From Candidatus Arcticimaribacter sp. (GTDB lineage: Bacteria; Bacteroidota; Bacteroidia; Flavobacteriales; Flavobacteriaceae): a stretch of DNA of 14,221 nt. The notes beneath the pieces are model-generated. The model made no database searches. It was not told where the DNA came from and saw only the letters and a list, made by a program, of their open reading frames with translations. This document shows, piece after piece, positions 1 to 7,654 of the stretch. Within the stretch, counting starts at the first letter, position 1. Every line of letters starts with the position of its first letter. A program made the position numbers and the translations under genes. The stretch covers positions 1-14,221 of the forward strand of contig WTJB01000207.1 of the NCBI GenBank assembly GCA_011526335.1, written 5' to 3'.

Positions 1-2
1 CA

Positions 3-221
3 CATAAACGAACAGTCGTTGTGAATAGATCAAAAAAATTAGGCCATTTGGAAGAGCTTTTGGAATTTGCTCTCCCTGAGGATTTAAGGAAAAGTTTAAC
101 GGCTGTACTATTTTCTTCACTAGAGAACCAAGAGGAACTCCTCCCAAGCTTTAAAAAGAACATGCAAGACGTGTATGCTTTAATTCAGTTTTTAGACAAG
201 ATTAAGGCCGAAAGGGCCTGA
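3..221 (+). CDS. Small protein of unknown function, 5' end outside window
   Basis: I do not recognise this protein. The reading frame is open from the first bases of the window, so the gene probably begins upstream. A GTG at 21 would also give a 66-residue protein, but no ribosome binding site precedes it. What is visible is about 72 residues, soluble and charged, predicted mostly helical, with leucine-rich stretches (HLEELLEFALPEDL, YALIQFLDKIKAERA), no signal peptide and no cysteine. It ends 60 bases before trhO, and a hairpin with a T tract covers its stop codon, so it is probably transcribed separately from trhO. It could be a small cytosolic adaptor or regulator, but nothing in the sequence identifies a role. 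Confidence 0.5.
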   Translation, partial: HKRTVVVNRSKKLGHLEELLEFALPEDLRKSLTAVLFSSLENQEELLPSFKKNMQDVYALIQFLDKIKAERA

Positions 222-226
222 TTTTT
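205..226 (+). terminator. Rho-independent terminator overlapping a stop codon
   Basis: AGGCC at 205-209 and GGCCT at 215-219 form a perfect 5-bp GC-rich stem with a 5-base GAAAG loop, followed after GA by TTTTT at 222-226. The TGA stop of the upstream small gene (219-221) begins inside the stem. The stem is short but the T tract is in the right place, so this is a plausible terminator separating the small gene from trhO. Confidence 0.5.
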
Positions 227-249
227 ATAAAGCCAATTTATTATTTGTG

Positions 250-257
250 TACTTTTG
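250..257 (+). promoter_or_regulatory. Bacteroidota-type -7 element upstream of trhO
   Basis: TACTTTTG at 250-257 matches the Bacteroidota -7 consensus TAnnTTTG at every fixed position. It lies 24 bases before the trhO start, directly after the terminator-like hairpin. I see no convincing TTTG -33 box 17-23 bases upstream. The leader would be short and contains AAAAGG near 268-273, a possible weak ribosome binding site. Confidence 0.45.
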
Positions 258-281
258 TAAACCACTTAAAAGGTTTATAGC

Positions 282-1316
282 ATGCAACTGTACAACAAAC
301 TAAGTGCGCAAGAAAGATCTGTATTATTGGAAGAGGCCGGAACCGAACGCCTTACCCTATCTTTTTATCAGTACGCGCACATCGGCAATCCAACACTTTT
401 TCGCGATCATCTTTTTCTGCATTGGAATTCGATGGAAGTCCTAGGACGTATTTACGTGGCTCAAGAGGGCATTAATGCCCAATTGTCCTTACCCGCTCCG
501 CGTTTTGAGGAGTTTAAGGCTTTTTTGGACGACATTTATTTTCTAAAAGGCGTTCGTCTAAATATTGCTGTAGAACAAGACTTAAAGTCATTTTTAAAAC
601 TCACCATCAAAGTACGGAAAAAAATAGTGGCGGATGGGTTAGAAGACAGTAGTTTTGACGTTACCCAAAAAGGCAAACACGTCAATGCTGAAGAGTTCAA
701 TCAATTGCTAAACGACCCCAATACGGTTTGTGTAGATATGCGCAATCATTACGAAAGTGAAATCGGGCATTTTAAGGGGGCTGTTCGTCCAGATGTAGAC
801 ACGTTCCGAGAATCGCTTCCCATCATAGAAGAAGACCTTGCCCAGCATAAAAGCGATAAGAATCTGCTGATGTACTGTACAGGCGGTATCCGATGCGAAA
901 AGGCTTCGGCCTATTTTAAACACAAGGGCTTTGAAAACGTTTTCCAGCTTGAAGGAGGCATTATTGAATATACCCGACAGGTACGCGAACAAGGCATTGA
1001 AAATGAATTTATTGGAAAGAATTTTGTCTTTGATGAACGCCGGGGAGAACGCATCAGCGATGACATAATTGCCCAATGTCATCAATGTGGCGCGCCCTGC
1101 GACACGCATGTAAATTGTGCCAATGAGGCGTGTCATTTGTTGTTTATCCAATGCGAGGCTTGTCAGCAAAAGATGCAGACCACCTGTTCCACGCATTGCC
1201 ATGAGATCATTCAACTGCCTGAAGCCGAGCAAAAAGCACTTCGAAAAGGAACCCACAACAGCAATAAAATCTTTAAAAAAGGACGTTCTGAAGTCTTAAA
1301 ATTTAAAGCGCATTAA
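282..1316 (+). CDS. trhO: TrhO, oxygen-dependent tRNA uridine(34) hydroxylase (rhodanese family)
   Basis: TrhO (YceA/UPF0176 family) uses O2 to hydroxylate U34 of certain tRNAs to 5-hydroxyuridine, a precursor of wobble modifications. The 344-residue protein has the family layout: an N-terminal ferredoxin/acylphosphatase-like domain (about 25-115, with VAQEGINAQLS), a rhodanese domain (about 135-232) with MRNHYESEIGHFKGA, and the active loop YCTGGIRCEKAS, which places the catalytic cysteine at Cys199. Beyond 260 is a cysteine-rich C-terminal segment with CHQCG, CEAC and further Cys/His, as in the rhodanese C-terminal extension of this family and suggesting a zinc site. Length is close to the E. 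coli protein (about 350). The ATG is preceded by AAAAGG and a TAnnTTTG element. It appears to be a single-gene unit. I am sure of the family; the activity is inferred from characterised homologues. Confidence 0.93.
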   Translation: MQLYNKLSAQERSVLLEEAGTERLTLSFYQYAHIGNPTLFRDHLFLHWNSMEVLGRIYVAQEGINAQLSLPAPRFEEFKAFLDDIYFLKGVRLNIAVEQDLKSFLKLTIKVRKKIVADGLEDSSFDVTQKGKHVNAEEFNQLLNDPNTVCVDMRNHYESEIGHFKGAVRPDVDTFRESLPIIEEDLAQHKSDKNLLMYCTGGIRCEKASAYFKHKGFENVFQLEGGIIEYTRQVREQGIENEFIGKNFVFDERRGERISDDIIAQCHQCGAPCDTHVNCANEACHLLFIQCEACQQKMQTTCSTHCHEIIQLPEAEQKALRKGTHNSNKIFKKGRSEVLKFKAH

Positions 1317-1320
1317 CCTT

Positions 1321-1359
1321 TTTTTGGGAAGGCGGTTCCCCAAAAACCTCCTATCTTTA
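1321..1359 (+). promoter_or_regulatory. Palindrome and candidate -7 element between trhO and ricT
   Basis: TTTTTGGG at 1321-1328 pairs with CCCAAAAA at 1339-1346; an alternative 5-bp stem GGGAA/TTCCC at 1326-1340 uses the same region. No T tract follows on the plus strand, so as a trhO terminator it is weak. TATCTTTA at 1352-1359 matches TAnnTTTG at 7 of 8 positions and lies 26 bases before the ricT start, making it a candidate ricT promoter. The closest upstream TTG (1324-1326) is 25 bases away, slightly too far. Confidence 0.3.
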
Positions 1360-1384
1360 CTTTTTAACCAATTAAAACAGAAAC

Positions 1385-2527
1385 ATGGCTTGTGCATCTT
1401 GTACTTCATCAGACGGAACCCCGCGGGGGTGCAAGAGCAATGGAACTTGCGGTACAGACAGTTGCAACAAACTGACGGTTTTTGATTGGTTGTCCAATAT
1501 GCAATTGCCCAATGGGCAAGAGGCCTTTAACATCGTGGAGGTTCGCTTTAAAAACAGCCGAAAAGAATATTTTATCAACCCTAAAAATCTTCCATTAAAA
1601 ATGGGCGATTTGGTGGCGACACAGGTCCAGAGTGGGCACGATATTGGCCAAGTTACCCTTACAGGAGAATTGGTTCGTTTTCAGATGAAGAAAAAGAACA
1701 TCACAGAAGAGGACCGACCCAAAATCTACCGCATAGCGACCCAGCACGACATCGATATTTGGCAGGCTGCCCGAGACCGTGAAGCGGAAGTACAAAAGCG
1801 TGCCCGAGAAATGGCCATTTTTTTGCGTTTAGAAATGAAACTTTCTGATGTGGAGTTTCAGGGAGACGGCACAAAAGCAACCTTCTATTATACAGCGGAC
1901 AAGCGGGTAGACTTTCGTCAATTGATTAAAGACATGGCCCAAGCTTTTTCTATCCGAATAGAAATGCGACAGATTGGGTTACGCCATGAAGCCTCACGAT
2001 TAGGTGGGGTAGGCTCTTGCGGAAGAGAGTTGTGTTGTTCTACCTGGCTGACTGACTTTAGAACCGTTTCTACAGCGGCAGCACGTTACCAACAACTTTC
2101 GCTAAACCCTCAAAAACTTGCGGGGCAATGCGGAAAACTTAAATGCTGCCTCAATTTTGAGCTGGATGCCTACCGAAAGGCGCTCAAGAAATTCCCCAAG
2201 ACAGAAACAAAACTCTACACCGAAAAAGGCGTGGGGATATGCCAAAAAGTGGACATTTTCAAAGGCCATATGTGGTATGCTTACAAAGGCGAGTGGATGA
2301 ATTGGCATCTGTTGACCAACGAGCAAGCCAATGCCATTGTAGAAAAAAATAAAAACAAAGAGACGGTTTCTAGCTTAGAAGACTTTGCGCTAGACCTTAC
2401 TCCTGTTACCGAAGAAAAAGTTTTTGAAAATGTCGTTGGGCAAGACAGTTTAAATCGTTTTGACCGAAAGAAAAACCGCAACAATAAGAATCGCAATTCC
2501 CGAAAACGAAATCGAAAAAATGCGTAA
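1385..2527 (+). CDS. ricT: RicT-like PSP1 domain protein with iron-sulfur-type cysteine motifs
   Basis: This is the Bacteroidota version of RicT/YaaT, a PSP1-domain protein. In Bacillus subtilis RicT acts with RicA and RicF, carries [4Fe-4S] clusters and steers RNase Y-dependent mRNA processing. The 380-residue protein starts with an unusual cysteine-rich stretch (Cys3, 6, 16, 22, 27), then the core (about 45-275) containing VGSCGRELCCSTW (Cys212, 217, 218) and GQCGKLKCCLNFEL (Cys249, 254, 255), the diagnostic paired motifs of the family. The last 22 residues are strongly basic (many K, R, N), consistent with nucleic-acid contact. Its stop overlaps the gldH start by 8 bases, so the two are translationally coupled. 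I infer an RNA- or redox-linked role; the partner proteins in this phylum are not evident here. Confidence 0.88.
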   Translation: MACASCTSSDGTPRGCKSNGTCGTDSCNKLTVFDWLSNMQLPNGQEAFNIVEVRFKNSRKEYFINPKNLPLKMGDLVATQVQSGHDIGQVTLTGELVRFQMKKKNITEEDRPKIYRIATQHDIDIWQAARDREAEVQKRAREMAIFLRLEMKLSDVEFQGDGTKATFYYTADKRVDFRQLIKDMAQAFSIRIEMRQIGLRHEASRLGGVGSCGRELCCSTWLTDFRTVSTAAARYQQLSLNPQKLAGQCGKLKCCLNFELDAYRKALKKFPKTETKLYTEKGVGICQKVDIFKGHMWYAYKGEWMNWHLLTNEQANAIVEKNKNKETVSSLEDFALDLTPVTEEKVFENVVGQDSLNRFDRKKNRNNKNRNSRKRNRKNA

Positions 2528-3011
2528 AGCTCAACCCATTTTACTCCTTTTATGGTTCTGTTTTTCTTGCGGAGAGTCTCCTTTTTACGCTTCTTATCAA
2601 GAAACCCCTTCGGGATGGAACCATCAACCCCCGCTTTCCTTTGCTATTGACGAGTTTCCTTCAACCCCGTCCAACCTTTATATTCATGTAAGAAATAACG
2701 AAGCGTACCGCTATGCCAATATTTTTTTAATCGGAAGTATTTATCAGGGCGATAGTTTGTACCTAAGAGACACCCTAGAATATGCAATGGCCGAACCCAG
2801 CGGAAAGTACTTGGGAACAGGCTATGGAAGCGTAAAAGAAAGCAAACTGTGGTGGAAATCTCAATGGACGGCTCCCGAAACAGATCGTCCCTACAGAGTA
2901 GAGGTACAACAGCTGATGCGTGAAAATGGAGTAGCGCAAGGACTGAGTATATTGGAAGGAGTTGTTGCCGTTGGCCTATCCGTTGAACCCGTGAATGTAG
3001 ATGCGCAATGA
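2520..3011 (+). CDS. gldH: GldH, gliding motility lipoprotein
   Basis: GldH is an envelope lipoprotein required for gliding in Flavobacterium johnsoniae. I chose the ATG at 2520 over an in-frame ATG at 2460 because it gives a proper signal peptide: MRK, a hydrophobic run rich in Leu/Trp/Phe, then FSC with the lipidated cysteine at Cys17. The resulting 163-residue precursor matches the usual GldH size. Features resembling the family are the early tryptophan (SGWNH), the extracytoplasmic beta-rich segment with NLYIHVRNNEAYRYANIFL, and the end segment GVVAVGLSVEP. It overlaps ricT by 8 bases upstream and shares ATGA with the PBP gene downstream, a gene order I associate with Flavobacteriia. The assignment rests on pattern and context rather than a catalytic motif. 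Confidence 0.85.
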   Translation: MRKAQPILLLLWFCFSCGESPFYASYQETPSGWNHQPPLSFAIDEFPSTPSNLYIHVRNNEAYRYANIFLIGSIYQGDSLYLRDTLEYAMAEPSGKYLGTGYGSVKESKLWWKSQWTAPETDRPYRVEVQQLMRENGVAQGLSILEGVVAVGLSVEPVNVDAQ

Positions 3012-5323
3012 CGAAAAAAAAGAAAAAGACAGCCCCCAATTATCGATCGGCGAAAATCTTTTTTTGGTCGCTCTTTGCTTTGGGAATTTTAGCGATTACG
3101 GCTGTATTTAGCTTTGCTGCTTTGGGATTTTTAGGCCCCATGCCCGACCTGCAACAACTCGAAAATCCCAAAACCAATTTAGCTACACAGATCCTCTCTT
3201 CTGATGGAGAAATTTTAGGAAAATATTTCTTTAATGACAATCGTACCCCCATCACCTACGAAGAACTCCCCCAAAACATTGTACAGGCCCTCATTGCTAC
3301 GGAAGACGAACGCTTTTATTCGCATTCGGGTATAGATTTTAGAGGGACCCTTCGCGCTGTAGCTTATTTAGGCAAACGCGGGGGAGCCAGTACCATAACC
3401 CAACAGTTGGCGCGTCAGCTCTTTGTGGGTGTTCGTTCGCGCAATAAGGTAGAGGCCATTACCCAAAAGATAAAAGAATGGGTGTTGGCGGTAAAACTAG
3501 AACGTCGCTATACCAAAAAGGAAATCATTGCCATGTACCTCAACATTTACGATTTTGGCTACCAGGCAGATGGGGTACAGTCGGCGGCTAAAATTTATTT
3601 TAATAAAACCCCGATGACCTTAAGTATAGAAGAGTCAGCCACCTTAGTGGGCATGCTAAAAAACTCTTCTTTATACAATCCTAGACGTCGTCCAGAGCGT
3701 GTAAAACAGCGAAGAAATGTAGTTTTTCAGCAGATGTATCGCAACGATTATATCACCAAAGAAGAACGCGACTCGCTGCAACAACTTCCCTTGGAAATTG
3801 ATTTTACTCCCGATTCGCATCGAGAAGGATTGGCGACATACTTTCGTGCCTATTTGCTCGAATTTATGCGAAAATGGGTGCAAGAAAATCCCAAACCCGA
3901 TGGCGAAAAGTACAATATTTTTAGAGACGGCTTACGCATCTACACCACCTTAGACGCTCGCCTACAAGCTTTAGGAGAAGCGGCAGTAAATGAACATATG
4001 GCCAACTTACAGGAGGAGTTTTTTTTACAAAACACCCCACAGGCCAATCCTACAGCACCATTTTTGGATTTACGCGAAGGCGAAATAGACACCTTACTAA
4101 AACGCACAGCTATGCGGTCTGAACGCTGGCGTGCTTTACGCGCTTCGGGAAAACAGGAAGACAGTATTTGGGCGAGTTTTAAAGAACCGACCCCTATGAC
4201 TGTTTTTAGCTGGAAAGGCGATCGCGATACCGTTATGACTCCCCTGGATTCTATCCGCTATTACAAACATTTTTTACGGGCCTCTATGATGTCTATGGAC
4301 CCTACAACAGGGCATGTAAAAGCCTGGGTGGGGGGCTTTAATTATAAGCATTTTCAATACGATCAGGTCAAGCAAGGGCGCCGTCAAATCGGATCTACCT
4401 TTAAACCCTTTCTATACGCTACCGCCATCGACCAGCTAAAGTTATCGCCCTGTGAGGTGCTGCCGGACGCTCTTTTTTGTATCGAACCCATGAAACACGG
4501 AAATGTGGAAGCCTGGTGCCCCAAAAACTCAGGAGACACTTATGGCCGTATGCGTACCCTTAAAAATGCTTTGGCAAACTCGGTCAATACCATTAGCGCA
4601 CGTCTGATGGATAAAGTAGGGCCTGCACCCGTAGTGAATTTGGCTCGAAAAATGGGAATACAATCCCGCTTGCCCCGCGTGCCTTCCATAGCACTTGGTA
4701 CTCCAGACATTAGTTTGTTTGAGATGGTCGGGGCCTACAGCACCTTTGCCAATAAAGGGATTTATGTAAAACCCATCATGATTACCCGGATTGAAGATAA
4801 AAACGGAACCGTATTGTTTGAGGTGGTCCCCGAAACTCAAGATGTTCTTAGCGCAGAATCTGCCTATGTTACTTTAGAACTTTTAAAAGGGGTCACCGAA
4901 AGTGGTTCTGGGATGCGTTTGCGTCACAATACCGCAGCAGAATACAGCTATGCCTATAAAAATGTGGTGACGGGCTATCCTTATGAATTTGAAAACCCCA
5001 TCGCAGGAAAAACTGGAACCACGCAAAATCAAAGCGACGGTTGGTTTATGGGGATGGTACCCAATCTCGTAACGGGTGTCTGGGTAGGTGGCGAAGACCG
5101 GTCCATTCATTTTAAAGACATCGCTTTTGGACAAGGCGCTACGATGGCACTCCCCATATGGGCCAATTATATGCGGAATGCATATAAAAACGAAAGTCTG
5201 GGGATTTCTATGGAAGACTTTGAAGCCCCTGAAGTGGTCAGTATCCCCATCAACTGTGATGAAATTCCGATAGAAGACCCCTTACAACCCAAAGAAGAAA
5301 GTTTGGAAGATCTCGGGTTTTAA
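3008..5323 (+). CDS. mrcA: Class A penicillin-binding protein (PBP1A family)
   Basis: A bifunctional peptidoglycan synthase that polymerises lipid II and cross-links stem peptides in the periplasm. The 771-residue protein has a basic cytoplasmic start (MTKKKKK), one membrane segment (about 17-43), and a GT51 glycosyltransferase domain (about 60-240) with EDERFYSHSG (catalytic Glu99), GGASTITQQLAR, and the later motifs LERRYTKKEIIAMYLN. The transpeptidase domain (about 420-720) shows all three motifs: GSTFKPF (active Ser463, Lys466), SVN (525-527) and KTGT (668-671). The acidic tail after 738 is not part of the enzyme core. The start overlaps the gldH stop by four bases (ATGA). The TAA stop interlocks with the queD stop on the other strand. 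All catalytic residues are present, so the enzyme looks active. Confidence 0.95.
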   Translation: MTKKKKKTAPNYRSAKIFFWSLFALGILAITAVFSFAALGFLGPMPDLQQLENPKTNLATQILSSDGEILGKYFFNDNRTPITYEELPQNIVQALIATEDERFYSHSGIDFRGTLRAVAYLGKRGGASTITQQLARQLFVGVRSRNKVEAITQKIKEWVLAVKLERRYTKKEIIAMYLNIYDFGYQADGVQSAAKIYFNKTPMTLSIEESATLVGMLKNSSLYNPRRRPERVKQRRNVVFQQMYRNDYITKEERDSLQQLPLEIDFTPDSHREGLATYFRAYLLEFMRKWVQENPKPDGEKYNIFRDGLRIYTTLDARLQALGEAAVNEHMANLQEEFFLQNTPQANPTAPFLDLREGEIDTLLKRTAMRSERWRALRASGKQEDSIWASFKEPTPMTVFSWKGDRDTVMTPLDSIRYYKHFLRASMMSMDPTTGHVKAWVGGFNYKHFQYDQVKQGRRQIGSTFKPFLYATAIDQLKLSPCEVLPDALFCIEPMKHGNVEAWCPKNSGDTYGRMRTLKNALANSVNTISARLMDKVGPAPVVNLARKMGIQSRLPRVPSIALGTPDISLFEMVGAYSTFANKGIYVKPIMITRIEDKNGTVLFEVVPETQDVLSAESAYVTLELLKGVTESGSGMRLRHNTAAEYSYAYKNVVTGYPYEFENPIAGKTGTTQNQSDGWFMGMVPNLVTGVWVGGEDRSIHFKDIAFGQGATMALPIWANYMRNAYKNESLGISMEDFEAPEVVSIPINCDEIPIEDPLQPKEESLEDLGF

Positions 5324-5793
5324 TGTTCTTGATCTGCGGCATGCCACTCGGCATAGGAGCTGGCGGTCTCTCGTAACTTTAGGGAAAAGAGTTGTATGTT
5401 TTCGGGCAAACGCGCTTTGATTTTTTCCGCAAAATCGATTACCATCATTTCACTTGTGGGCTGGTAGTTTACCTTTAGTACCTTATGCCCTCTACTTTCC
5501 ATTTCTTCTGCTAAGGCTTTGTGTGGGGTATTTATATTGAGGACGGTTGCATGATCAAAGGGAAGTACAATCTCTTCTTTTACAATTTTTTTAAGATCGC
5601 TAAAGTCGATAACCATTCCGTTTTTGATGGCAGAAGCGTCGTCTATGGGTTCACCAATGACCGTAACCGATAGTTTATAACTGTGGCCGTGAACGTTTTT
5701 GCACAATCCGTCATAACCAAAAAGCGCATGTCCCGTCTCAAAACTAAATTCTTTCGTAATCCTAATTTTCTTCCCCATAAGCGTTGCATTCAT
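5320..5793 (-). CDS. queD: 6-carboxytetrahydropterin synthase (QueD / PTPS family)
   Basis: QueD converts 7,8-dihydroneopterin triphosphate to 6-carboxy-5,6,7,8-tetrahydropterin, an early step towards preQ0, queuosine and related 7-deazapurines. The 157-residue protein carries the family signature: ETGHAL (zinc ligand His22), LCKNVHGHSYKL (catalytic Cys31, zinc ligands His35 and His37), GMVIDFSDLKKIV, FDHATVLN, PTSEMMVIDFAEKI and the terminal LRETASSYAEW. It is short and has no signal peptide, as expected for a cytosolic tunnel-fold enzyme. The first ATG gives MNATLMGKK; the second Met six codons on is an equally possible start. No other queuosine genes lie in the window. A 6-pyruvoyltetrahydropterin synthase role is the alternative within the same family. 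Confidence 0.9.
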   Translation of the reverse strand: MNATLMGKKIRITKEFSFETGHALFGYDGLCKNVHGHSYKLSVTVIGEPIDDASAIKNGMVIDFSDLKKIVKEEIVLPFDHATVLNINTPHKALAEEMESRGHKVLKVNYQPTSEMMVIDFAEKIKARLPENIQLFSLKLRETASSYAEWHAADQEH

Positions 5794-5801
5794 GCATGCA
5801 A
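5784..5801. repeat. Inverted repeat over the queD start codon
   Basis: TTGCAT at 5784-5789 and ATGCAA at 5796-5801 form a perfect 6+6 inverted repeat with a 6-base spacer, enclosing most of a TGCATGCA palindrome (5793-5800). The queD start codon (5791-5793, minus strand) lies inside. It may be an operator or an mRNA hairpin masking the start, or a chance arrangement. Related TTGCA words recur at 5870 and 5902 in the same intergenic region. Confidence 0.25.
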
Positions 5802-5864
5802 GTTCCGTATTTTTTTTGAATTGATTGTGCTTGTTTAGGGGCTGACTTTTGGGAAATCCTTTTC

Positions 5865-5904
5865 TAAATTTGCATCTTTAATACAAGACAAACGGCTAAC
5901 TTTG
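5865..5904 (+). promoter_or_regulatory. Two tandem TAnnTTTG -7 elements upstream of the universal stress gene
   Basis: TAAATTTG at 5865-5872 and TAACTTTG at 5897-5904 both match TAnnTTTG fully. The first leaves about 40 bases of leader to the ATG at 5920; the second leaves only about ten. The TTTG that ends the first element is 24 bases upstream of the second, so it might double as a loose -33 box. No clear -33 sequence precedes the first element at normal spacing. Confidence 0.45.
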
Positions 5905-5919
5905 CAAAAAACCTTTGAA

Positions 5920-6711
5920 ATGAAACACATTTTGGTCCCTATTGGAATTTCTTCCAATGCTCAAAACACCTTGGATTATGCGATCGCCTTAGCGCAGCAT
6001 TACACGGCTCAGCTTTATGTGATGGACAGCTATACGGCAAAGTCTCCTTCCCACTTGGGAAACATCAAAAATGTCATCCATAAAAACAATTTTGATAGAG
6101 TAAAAGAAATCATTCAATCTATAGACAGTAAAGGTGTTGATATTCAGCTGGTTCAATATGAAGGCGATTTGCTTTCGGCCATTGCATCTTTGGATGATAA
6201 AGTGGGATTGGATTTGATTGTAATGGGCCTAAAACCCAACACCATAGACGACAAGGTCTTCTTGGGGAGCGGTTCCGGAAAAGTGGTAAAACACACCGAT
6301 ATTCCCGTTTGGCTGGTGCCTGCAGATACTTCTTTTTCTCCGCCAAAAAAAGCCTTGTTTGCGTTTAAAACCGGTAGGATAAAAGGAGACCGTTCTTTGG
6401 AGATCTTAAAAAGCATTTCCAAAGAATTTAAGACCGCCATCCAATTGTTGTTGGTAAAAACACCCGGGAACAAAAGAGAAGATTTGCAAATAGACCATGA
6501 AATTGTCGAATTATCTGATGGGATGTTGTCTACAGAAAACGCTACAGTCTATCAAGGGGTATTGGAATATTTTCAGACCGTAGAACCCGATTTATTAACG
6601 GTTTTTGCCCGTAAAAGAGGATTTTTCGAAAAGTTGATTGAATCGGGGAGCATTGCCAAAAAAGATTTTTACACCACCAAGCCCCTTTTGGTATTAAAAA
6701 ATAGAGCTTAA
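5920..6711 (+). CDS. Universal stress protein with two tandem UspA-type domains
   Basis: A cytosolic universal stress protein of 263 residues in two-domain form. The first domain (about 1-135) starts with the typical MKHILVPIG strand, contains DYAIALAQHY and DLIVMGLKP, and ends with FLGSGSGKVVKHTDIPVWLVP, which fits the nucleotide-binding signature GxxG...GS near the end of UspA domains. The second half (about 143-262) repeats the fold more loosely (KKALFAFKTG, PDLLTVFARKRGFF, TKPLLVLKN) and lacks the glycine-serine loop, so it probably does not bind nucleotide. I chose the ATG at 5920; the TTG at 5902 adds six residues but overlaps a TAnnTTTG element and sits before the domain's usual first strand. 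Substrates and partners of such proteins are generally not predictable. Confidence 0.88.
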   Translation: MKHILVPIGISSNAQNTLDYAIALAQHYTAQLYVMDSYTAKSPSHLGNIKNVIHKNNFDRVKEIIQSIDSKGVDIQLVQYEGDLLSAIASLDDKVGLDLIVMGLKPNTIDDKVFLGSGSGKVVKHTDIPVWLVPADTSFSPPKKALFAFKTGRIKGDRSLEILKSISKEFKTAIQLLLVKTPGNKREDLQIDHEIVELSDGMLSTENATVYQGVLEYFQTVEPDLLTVFARKRGFFEKLIESGSIAKKDFYTTKPLLVLKNRA

Positions 6712-6751
6712 TATCAAAAGCGCAGCCACCATATCCGTTAAGCGTTTAGGA

Positions 6752-7624
6752 ATGTTTGTGTTTCTATGGAGCAGTATGCTATGGAGTCAAACGGATCGCT
6801 TTTTTAGCTTTAATATTGATAACGATCTTTATTTTTTATCGGATTATTATTATTCCAGTGGGATATTTTTTCAGTGGGGAAAAAAGAAAGAAACGACAAA
6901 AGACAGTTTATCCCGTTATCGCCTATGGGAGCTTGGGCAAGAGATGTACACTCCTTCAGATCGGTATTCAGAAAACACAGCAGACTATGATTATCCCTAT
7001 GGCGGTTGGTCTTTTGTAAAGTATACCCAATGGCGAGAACATACCCCAAACGCTCAATACCTTTATGGAATACAAGTTGGGGTTACGGGCGACTGGTCTT
7101 TGGCCCGATGGATGCAAAACAATTACCACAAAACCGTATTGGGCCTTCCGTTCAATGCTTGGGTAGATCAACAACCCGAAGCGGTGCATGTCAATTTACT
7201 TACGGCCTATTTTTATCAGAAACCCCTTTCACAATTTTTGACTTTCGAAAGTCAGTTTTACAGTCGTTTGGGAACACAACGCATTGATGCTGGAAGCCGA
7301 TTGGGATTCAATCTTGGGCGTACCTCGGTATTGAACAAAGGCGATAACCCCTACAGCGGAAATACTTTTGGGGAAGGGATATATCTTGGGGTCAACGCTT
7401 CTTATGTTGCTCATGATTATATGCTTTCGGGGAGTATGTTCAACGATGAGGCTCCCTTTGTGGTAGAGAATAATCAGCAACGTTTGATCATAGAAGCAGG
7501 CTTTGCCCGAAGAACACCGGCATGGAAGTTGCTGATGTTATTTTCTAGTCGGTCAAAAGACACCCCTGTTCAGAATAAGAAAAATCACTTATATTTAAAC
7601 TTTACCATTAGCCGTCTGTTTTAA
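6752..7624 (+). CDS. lpxR: LpxR-family outer-membrane lipid A deacylase
   Basis: LpxR enzymes (DUF2219) are 12-stranded outer-membrane barrels that remove the 3'-acyloxyacyl group of lipid A. The 290-residue product shows the family's opening motif, NIDNDLYFLSDYYYSSG (Asn24, Asp25, Ser35/36), and the later catalytic block GDWSLARWMQNNYHKTVLG with His126, followed by FNAWVDQQPEAVHVNL. Many aromatic residues alternate in barrel-like strands and the chain ends in Phe, as outer-membrane barrels do. The family is clear; activity on this organism's lipid A is inferred. The start is doubtful: the ATG at 6752 gives a signal peptide without basic residues, while the frame upstream reads VKRLG before it but offers no ATG, GTG or TTG. 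It lies 40 bases after the stress gene and is probably co-transcribed. Confidence 0.8.
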   Translation: MFVFLWSSMLWSQTDRFFSFNIDNDLYFLSDYYYSSGIFFQWGKKKETTKDSLSRYRLWELGQEMYTPSDRYSENTADYDYPYGGWSFVKYTQWREHTPNAQYLYGIQVGVTGDWSLARWMQNNYHKTVLGLPFNAWVDQQPEAVHVNLLTAYFYQKPLSQFLTFESQFYSRLGTQRIDAGSRLGFNLGRTSVLNKGDNPYSGNTFGEGIYLGVNASYVAHDYMLSGSMFNDEAPFVVENNQQRLIIEAGFARRTPAWKLLMLFSSRSKDTPVQNKKNHLYLNFTISRLF

Positions 7625-7654
7625 ATAGGGGCTAAACTTTTTAAACCTTATCCT

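Noticed and set aside
708..1256. A 182-residue open frame on the minus strand opposite trhO
   Set aside because: It lies wholly antisense to a well-recognised gene, has no recognisable domain, and no start signal. It is a by-product of codon use.
2460..2519. Longer gldH beginning at the upstream ATG (2460)
   Set aside because: It would bury the lipoprotein signal behind 20 charged residues encoded inside ricT; the ATG at 2520 gives a normal lipoprotein signal.
2644..3039. A 131-residue minus-strand frame opposite gldH
   Set aside because: Fully antisense to gldH and the PBP start, with low-complexity Phe/Leu and His-rich composition; no family seen.
5902..5919. TTG start for the universal stress protein
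   Set aside because: The TTG is part of a TAnnTTTG element and precedes the usual first strand; the ATG at 5920 fits the family start.
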